Assembly: GCF_026914265.1 (NCBI RefSeq)
Contig: NC_069126.1
Coordinates: forward strand, 28,910,854 to 28,974,853
DNA length: 64,000 nt
Direction of reading: 5' to 3'
Origin: Mya arenaria
Taxonomy: Eukaryota > Mollusca > Bivalvia > Myida > Myidae
Below, piece by piece: positions 58,938 through 64,000 of the stretch. Position numbers and translations under genes: made by a program. Every line of letters starts with the position of its first letter. Within the stretch, counting starts at the first letter, position 1. A model generated the notes under the pieces. It did not search any database and was not told where the DNA came from. It saw only the letters and a program-made list of their open reading frames with translations.

Positions 58938-59073
58938 AAGTAATGAATTGCGTGATAGATGTCATTATCGGGGTTATGAATATCGGGACCTTTTCGGCTT
59001 CACACGCTTGAACCAGCCCAACTGCGTTCATACCCCGATCATGACGCCAAACAAGCAATGCAATCCGTTACTG
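58938..59073. mobile_element. Short foldback element, family D, copy 3
   Basis: The left arm ends TCATTATCGGGGTTATGAA and the right arm begins TTCATACCCCGATCATGA; the centre contains GAACCAGCCCAACTGCG as in copy 1 at 14.5 kb. About 136 bp, no coding sequence. Confidence 0.7.
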
Positions 59074-59780
59074 AACACTTATTGTTGACATACATGATAC
59101 ATAAATACTTGAAACGTTCCTTTGATTAGAGAATATACGTGTAAATGTTCTCCAGAAGTCGTAAAGATGTTCCTTTGAGAATATCTTTCCTTTAATTGAA
59201 AATCTGGAATGATAAGGTATACTATTTACATTGTTGCAGGGTAGCTTTCTTTCTTGTTAGATGAGAACGAAGAGATCTGATGTTATGTTTTTAGAGATTC
59301 AAATATGACCGAAAAAGTTGTGGACGTTGCGCGCTGTGCGCTCTTGTATTAGTACTTTCCCGCGCCTGGATACTTGGTGATGAGGTCATGGCAGTCATTT
59401 GCCCCAAAACTAATAGGGGGGGGGGGGGGGTTATTGTATTTTCGTGACCTATAAAACTTACTAATATACCAGCTTGATTAAATATTTTGAATAGTATTAT
59501 AATTAAGAACTGTCAGGCAAGTTTGCCTAGCCAATAACATTACAAAATCATATTTTTTACACGAATACCATCACGTTAAAAGTTATATTAGAGACCTTTC
59601 AGAGCTACCACTATTAAGGCAAGCCAAGTGAATCTTTGCTGAAAAATGCAATGTGATGATTATATATAATTAATGATCGATCAAAGGGAATTTAAAGACC
59701 AATTTCTGCGGTTAATCACATAGTAGATAGCGGTCGCCATAATCCATTGATGTCATGGAGATGTTTCAGAACTCCGTTAA

Positions 59781-60675
59781 AGGGACTAGACACAAGATGG
59801 CAAAAATCGGCAAATACAGTATTTCCTCAGAACTATGCTAAAATCGTCAATGCGAGCTAGTAGGAGGCCGATAATACATCATTTTACATGATTAAAATAA
59901 TAAACACAACAATCATGTTGCGGTCTCATCAGTGTTTCTCCGTTTAAATCATATCTGTTTATGAGTACAGATTATTATACCGACGCTATTTCTAAACTAA
60001 GTGGGATTAACGTTTTCTTGCATACCGGACGTGTGTTTCCGGTCATGTGACCGGTGCTGGAAAAACTCATCTTACACCCCCCATGTAAGATGAGTCACGC
60101 GCAACAACGCGCCACTTCTTATTTCTTTTATTGTATGGTTTATGAAAAGTATATTATGCAATTTCAATAAAGCGGAATTAAAAATATAAGTATACAACAC
60201 TTTTAATTAATATTGAAAAGAAATAATCGTAAAAGCGCGATTTTTAAAGGAACTATTTGACGTCGATAGTGATTTAAAATTACTGCGCTTTATGACGTCA
60301 GTACACAACGGCGCACGCGCTTTTTGGTGAAATGTACAAAAGTGCGTTTTCTACGTCAATTTTTCAACAAATTCATAACTTTAGGTATGCAAGAAAAAAT
60401 ATCAATCATGTGTTTCCGGTCCGGATCGAAAAATCAGACCCTCGGGCACGCTGCGTGACCGGTAACTCGGCAAGCCTCGTTACCGGCTTACGCGCGTGCC
60501 CTCGGGTCGGATTTTTCTATACGTACCGGAAACACATGATAGATACTTATAGTAAACAACCCCAATTAAATTCGAATTTGAAAATCAATGCGTTGTATAC
60601 AACGATATAAACTAAATTATTTATTTAAATTTTTGACATTTTTCTTTTTTTTTCTTGGATCTGTATCAAGTCCCT
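59781..60675. mobile_element. TTAA-flanked element of 895 bp with nested hairpins
   Basis: Ends AGGGACTAGACACAAGAT (left) and, in reverse complement, AGGGACTTGATACAGATC (right), with TTAA on both sides (59777-59780 and 60676-60679). Inside there is a second inverted pair (TTTTCTTGCATACC at 60013-60026 and GGTATGCAAGAAAA at 60384-60397), a perfect 12-bp stem at 60065-60095 and a long GC-rich hairpin at 60405-60540. No transposase is seen. The group is uncertain (piggyBac or Kolobok by duplication type). Confidence 0.85.
60405..60540. repeat. Long GC-rich hairpin inside the 895-bp element
   Basis: Arms of about 60 bp: the left begins ATCATGTGTTTCCGGTCC and the right ends TACCGGAAACACATGAT. Inner parts pair through AAAAATC-GACCCTCGGGCACG and CGTGCCCTCGGGTCGGATTTTT, with GTTACCGG near the loop. 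It stands out as strongly GC- and CpG-rich in an AT-rich setting. Confidence 0.9.
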
Positions 60676-61052
60676 TTAAGGGTGAATGTTTGTTCAATTA
60701 TAAAAAGAAATCGTGCGGTCTTGATTATTTAAGGATATCTAAATTAAAGACCTTATTTTACGGCAAATTACATCGTAGAGAGCGGTCGAACTAATCCAAT
60801 GATGAGAATCAGTTGATGATATGTCCTCATTAGTCGATACGCTGTTCTAGGAATCCAGCCATTTTATCTGTTTAAGGAAACAAATGTACAAACTATGCAA
60901 AGAATATATTTATATAAGGTTCCCGATGTACAGTTCTGTGAATTTTGGAATCCAGCTGGTCACCCCATCTTATTTTGGTATCGTTATATGGTGTCCTTTT
61001 ATCGTAGAATATGGTGATAACGGTAAATTCTGATGCCTTGTGACCCCTGTAC

Positions 61053-61518
61053 CAGTGTGTGTATACCACGCGATAAATTGCGTCATAAATGCTACGTCGG
61101 AAGGCAATATATTGCTTCGAATAAAGACTTTAAACAAAGATAACTTTCCTATTTCTTCACCATTTTGAATGATACATAGCGCAGTCTAAGCCGCTAACGG
61201 AGCCCCACCTTCGGTCTTTTGTACCAGAGTTTGATTGAGAGCGTAGTTTCTTAAAACACTCCGACAAACCTTTTCACAATACGGCCGTCTGACGGAGCAC
61301 TGATAAAACATTATTTTGGAAACAGGTTTGTCGTTTGATGATTCTCGGGTAATAAATCAAATGCGGGACTCTTTAAGCGGCATAGACTGTCCTTTGTTTC
61401 ATTTAAAATGGTGAAGTAAAAGAAAAGTTTTCTTTGATTAAAGTCTTCATTTTATGCCAACTGTTGCCTTATTACGTAGCATATATGACGTAATTTATCA
61501 CGTGGTATTCACACACTG
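61053..61518. mobile_element. Foldback (MITE-like) element, family C, copy 2 (466 bp)
   Basis: The left arm starts CAGTGTGTGTATACCACG and the right arm ends CGTGGTATTCACACACTG. Arms of well over 100 bp follow with inverted matches such as TGCGTCATAAATGCTACGT against ACGTAGCATATATGACG, and TTCACCATTTTGAAT against ATTTAAAATGGTGAA. The flanking duplication may be TA, but the left boundary is off by one base. Confidence 0.8.
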
Positions 61519-61617
61519 TATGGTCATAATATATGGCCATCAATATGTTGTTTGGAAGGGTATTGCTTTATTACCACTAAAATGTAAAGTTAACGACCGA
61601 AATAACATTAGCTGTGT

Positions 61618-61998
61618 CATTCGGAACTCCTCGGCCATTTTTTTTCAAAAACAACCTCGGATGTATGCAGATACATCAATTGAAGTAGTTCGTAAAATTT
61701 TGAATTATATCATTAATTAAATGTAGTGTAACAGTTTTAGAGTTGTATTCATTGATCTTATTTTAAATTGATTGCCATTGAATTGTATTATTGCAAACAT
61801 AATTAAGAATCCCAAGAGTAAAGTTGGACTTCTTAAATTATCACCATACCAAGAGTAATGTCACAAAGTTTAACTGCTAGATAAAATTAATACGCGATCT
61901 ACTTGCAGCGGACTTAAACGTACCACTTTTTGAGTATGTAAACCGTCCAAATACATCCGAGGTTGTTTTCGATAAAATGGCCGAGGAGCTCCGAATGT
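61618..61998. mobile_element. Inverted-repeat element of about 380 bp
   Basis: CATTCGGAACTCCTCGGCCA with following ACAACCTCGGATGTAT (61618-61666) is repeated in inverted form at 61951-61998 (ATACATCCGAGGTTGT then GCCGAGGAGCTCCGAATG). Arms are about 48 bp. A CCGCCATCTTGG motif (YY1-like) lies just outside at about 62009. Confidence 0.7.
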
Positions 61999-63136
61999 TG
62001 CTGTGTCCGCCATCTTGGAATATACCATCCCCGGATGTAGTTAAATGAGTTACCTCCCTTTAAGAACAAGGGAGGTTATTAAGTTACCACAAAGTACATT
62101 ATAGATAAAGTTTTTCAAGTTTGGTCTTTAGCTGAAATCGGACATAAGTTGGTCTGCTCTTCAAACTTTTATAAACCAAAAATCTGCTTTCAAATATATT
62201 TTTCGGTATTAGTTTTACACATTCTAACTCTACTTATAAAACCCTTTCAAATGCTACCTCAAGGGCCTAGTTTAAGCCTTCTATAAGTGACCACCACCAC
62301 CCACCCACCCCCAACCCCAGAAAAAAACTGTGTACAGTACACAACCTCTGTTTATTGATCTTAATCTACTTGATCCCTCTTATCAGACTTCTGATCTAAG
62401 TATCCTGCTGTGCAGTTTTGAAAGTTTTATTATAGAAATTGACCCTAAATGGCCCTGAGCCAATACACGAATACATAGGAAATTGGCCCCTATTGTGACA
62501 TCTGTGCAATTAGCAGAAAATGCACAGCAGGGGATTATCATGCCAAACATACCTTAAACTTAATTCGGGATCACCAGGCCTCCGATATTCATATACTAAG
62601 TAATTGTACGTGGGATACCTTGAGTTCATATGGACTAGATGATTGATACAGTGATATAACCAGAGGATTGGAGATATGGAACACAAGTAAGACCATAATC
62701 AGCAAAATAAACCTGATCAAAGTAATATATGGTCTTACATCCTTAATTTTTTAATTTAGAAGTTTTCGAAACATTCGATTAATACGCGATGTTTGGCAAA
62801 ATGCCAACTTTTTCTTGCTCTGGTTGATAAGGCTTTTGATCAACTTCAGAAATGGTCTTGCAAGAAAAGTTAAGAATTGTAAAACACTCCATGAAGGTTG
62901 TTCTCCATTGAGGATGCTCTATTTCCCGCTGTATTATTGTTTATATATATTGCATTGTTTACCCCTAAATAATAGGTGTCTCCTATTGGTTTTTAGTTCA
63001 GTAAGTGAAAGGTCAAGGTTAACATCATAATCTGAAATCTTCCGCACAAGAACTGGATAATAAATTTCTTTAAAAAACCGAATAGAATTTAATAAACTTA
63101 TATGTGTTAATGAATACCGTTATTAAAAACGTTTCA
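61999..63136. other. Gene-free stretch
   Basis: Contains a small hairpin ACCTCCCTT-AAGGGAGGT near 62050-62078, a CCACC-rich run near 62292-62312, and otherwise AT-rich sequence. No coding sequence recognised. Confidence 0.5.
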
Positions 63137-63197
<61 letters not shown>

Positions 63198-63226
63198 TTA
63201 TTATTATTATTATTATTATTATTTAT
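63137..63226. repeat. (ATT)n microsatellite
   Basis: About 28 ATT triplets with one small interruption near 63197. Confidence 0.97.
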
Positions 63227-63382
63227 TTAACGAAATTCTTCAAATTTTTATTCTGAATATATTTTTATACAGTTTCTATACTGCCGATAATAATTCTTAC
63301 CATGACAATTATATTGGCCAAAACTAGCATATGGCATATATTATATTCTAGATTATATAGTGTGCGTTATATGTCTTTCAGA

Positions 63383-63922
63383 TCACTCATTTATTGAAGA
63401 TGAAGCCTTTCTTTTCGTCTTAATGTCAGCCAGAAGGGCAACGACGTCTGGGTCGTCTCGAATTTTCCGCGCCGATTCCAACTTTTGTGAAAGACCTCTG
63501 GGACTTTCATAGACTGAGCTCTGTACTATACTACTGGCTGATTTTAACTCTAGCACGTTTTCCTTTCTTCCTTTATCAAAGCTCGTCTCCTCGGTACTGA
63601 AAGACTTTCGACTAGGAGATATACTTTCGTCCCACGTCGTATCATCAAGGTTATCCTCCGAGGTGCTTTGAATAAACGTGTCAGACTTTGCAATAAAACG
63701 TCGACGTCGTTGTAACACAGAGTTAATCATTGATTTATCACTTTGCGTGGCGGCATTGTCAGTCTGTATGTCGCCTGCTAGGTTATCCGCGAAGTCGGTA
63801 TTGCTTTGTTGAGGTGTAGAAGTATCACCTGGCATAAAACTATCTTCAGATAAAGGATCGGCAACATCTTGCGTTTGTACAATGGTTGTTGACTCTGCAT
63901 TACTCTTCGTCTGAAGTGTCAC
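63383..63922 (-). CDS. C-terminal exon of a Ser-rich disordered protein (partial)
   Basis: An open frame of about 179 codons ends with a TGA/TAA-type stop at the 63383 side (last residues KRKASSSINE). Composition is Ser, Asp, Thr, Glu and Lys-rich with phosphosite-like blocks (SISPSRKSFSTEETSFD, VLQRRRRFIAKSDTF) and no domain I recognise. It has no ATG of its own at its 5' end: the frame opens after an in-frame stop near 63950, so it needs an upstream exon or a frame change. Acceptor-like GACACTTCAG lies at about 63910. In the next frame, an ATG at 63971 in good context reads MGKKSLKIKAVSFEGSSDTS, then DEE and stop at 63900. Either could belong to the real gene. Confidence 0.5.
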   Translation of the reverse strand: MTLQTKSNAESTTIVQTQDVADPLSEDSFMPGDTSTPQQSNTDFADNLAGDIQTDNAATQSDKSMINSVLQRRRRFIAKSDTFIQSTSEDNLDDTTWDESISPSRKSFSTEETSFDKGRKENVLELKSASSIVQSSVYESPRGLSQKLESARKIRDDPDVVALLADIKTKRKASSSINE

Positions 63923-64000
63923 TACTACCTTCGAAAGAAACCGCTTTAATCTTTAGTGATTTCTTACCCATACTTTTCACCCGTAGTATTTATTGTATTT

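Noticed and set aside
1-64000. CRISPR array or bacterial operon
   Set aside because: The tandem repeats present have no spacer structure, and the genes are spliced eukaryotic ones.

Overview
The window is AT-rich animal nuclear DNA with spliced genes, long introns and many kinds of short transposon. The mix of tRNA-headed SINEs, TTAA-flanked foldback elements, hAT and Harbinger miniature elements, CR1/Jockey-like LINEs and a HARBI1-type transposase suits a lophotrochozoan, most likely a bivalve mollusc. The species cannot be told from the sequence. There are no rRNA genes, no CRISPR array, no operons, and no retrovirus or LTR element that I could see.

Layout. 1-8.7 kb has no supportable gene, only repeat fragments. 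8.7-12.2 kb (minus strand) is a two-exon class A GPCR of the aminergic type (about 418 aa), with splice sites that join in frame through TM4. 12.2-15.4 kb is non-coding and holds a 71-bp duplication, a foldback repeat and a decayed 41-bp minisatellite. 15.4-45 kb is a tandem segmental duplication. Each unit carries one long, apparently single-exon gene on the minus strand for a secreted-then-polytopic membrane protein that I do not recognise. Copy 1 (842 aa) and copy 2 (834 aa) are open; copy 3 is a pseudogene. A block of about 7 kb with two decayed LINEs separates copies 2 and 3, and a paralogous stretch at 44.4 kb looks like its unoccupied site. A TTAA-flanked element holding a broken Harbinger transposase and a tRNA-like sequence lies at 42.1-43.6 kb.

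48.4-57.9 kb (plus strand) is a five-exon C2H2 zinc-finger gene whose exons join in frame to 716 aa with eight fingers and an acidic tail. Its 5-kb third intron is a trap for DNA transposons: a hAT element with an exact 8-bp target duplication, another hAT-like element containing a Harbinger-like element and a tRNA-like SINE, a CTG-flanked element, and a roughly 150-bp tandem repeat. 58-62 kb is dense in foldback elements, including one of 895 bp with hairpins nested inside it. The right edge (63.4-63.9 kb, minus) carries the end of a serine-rich, disordered protein.

The genes do not form a pathway. The most unusual content is the single-exon membrane-protein array. Comparing its three units also shows which sequences are later insertions or deletions, because one unit supplies the empty site for another.
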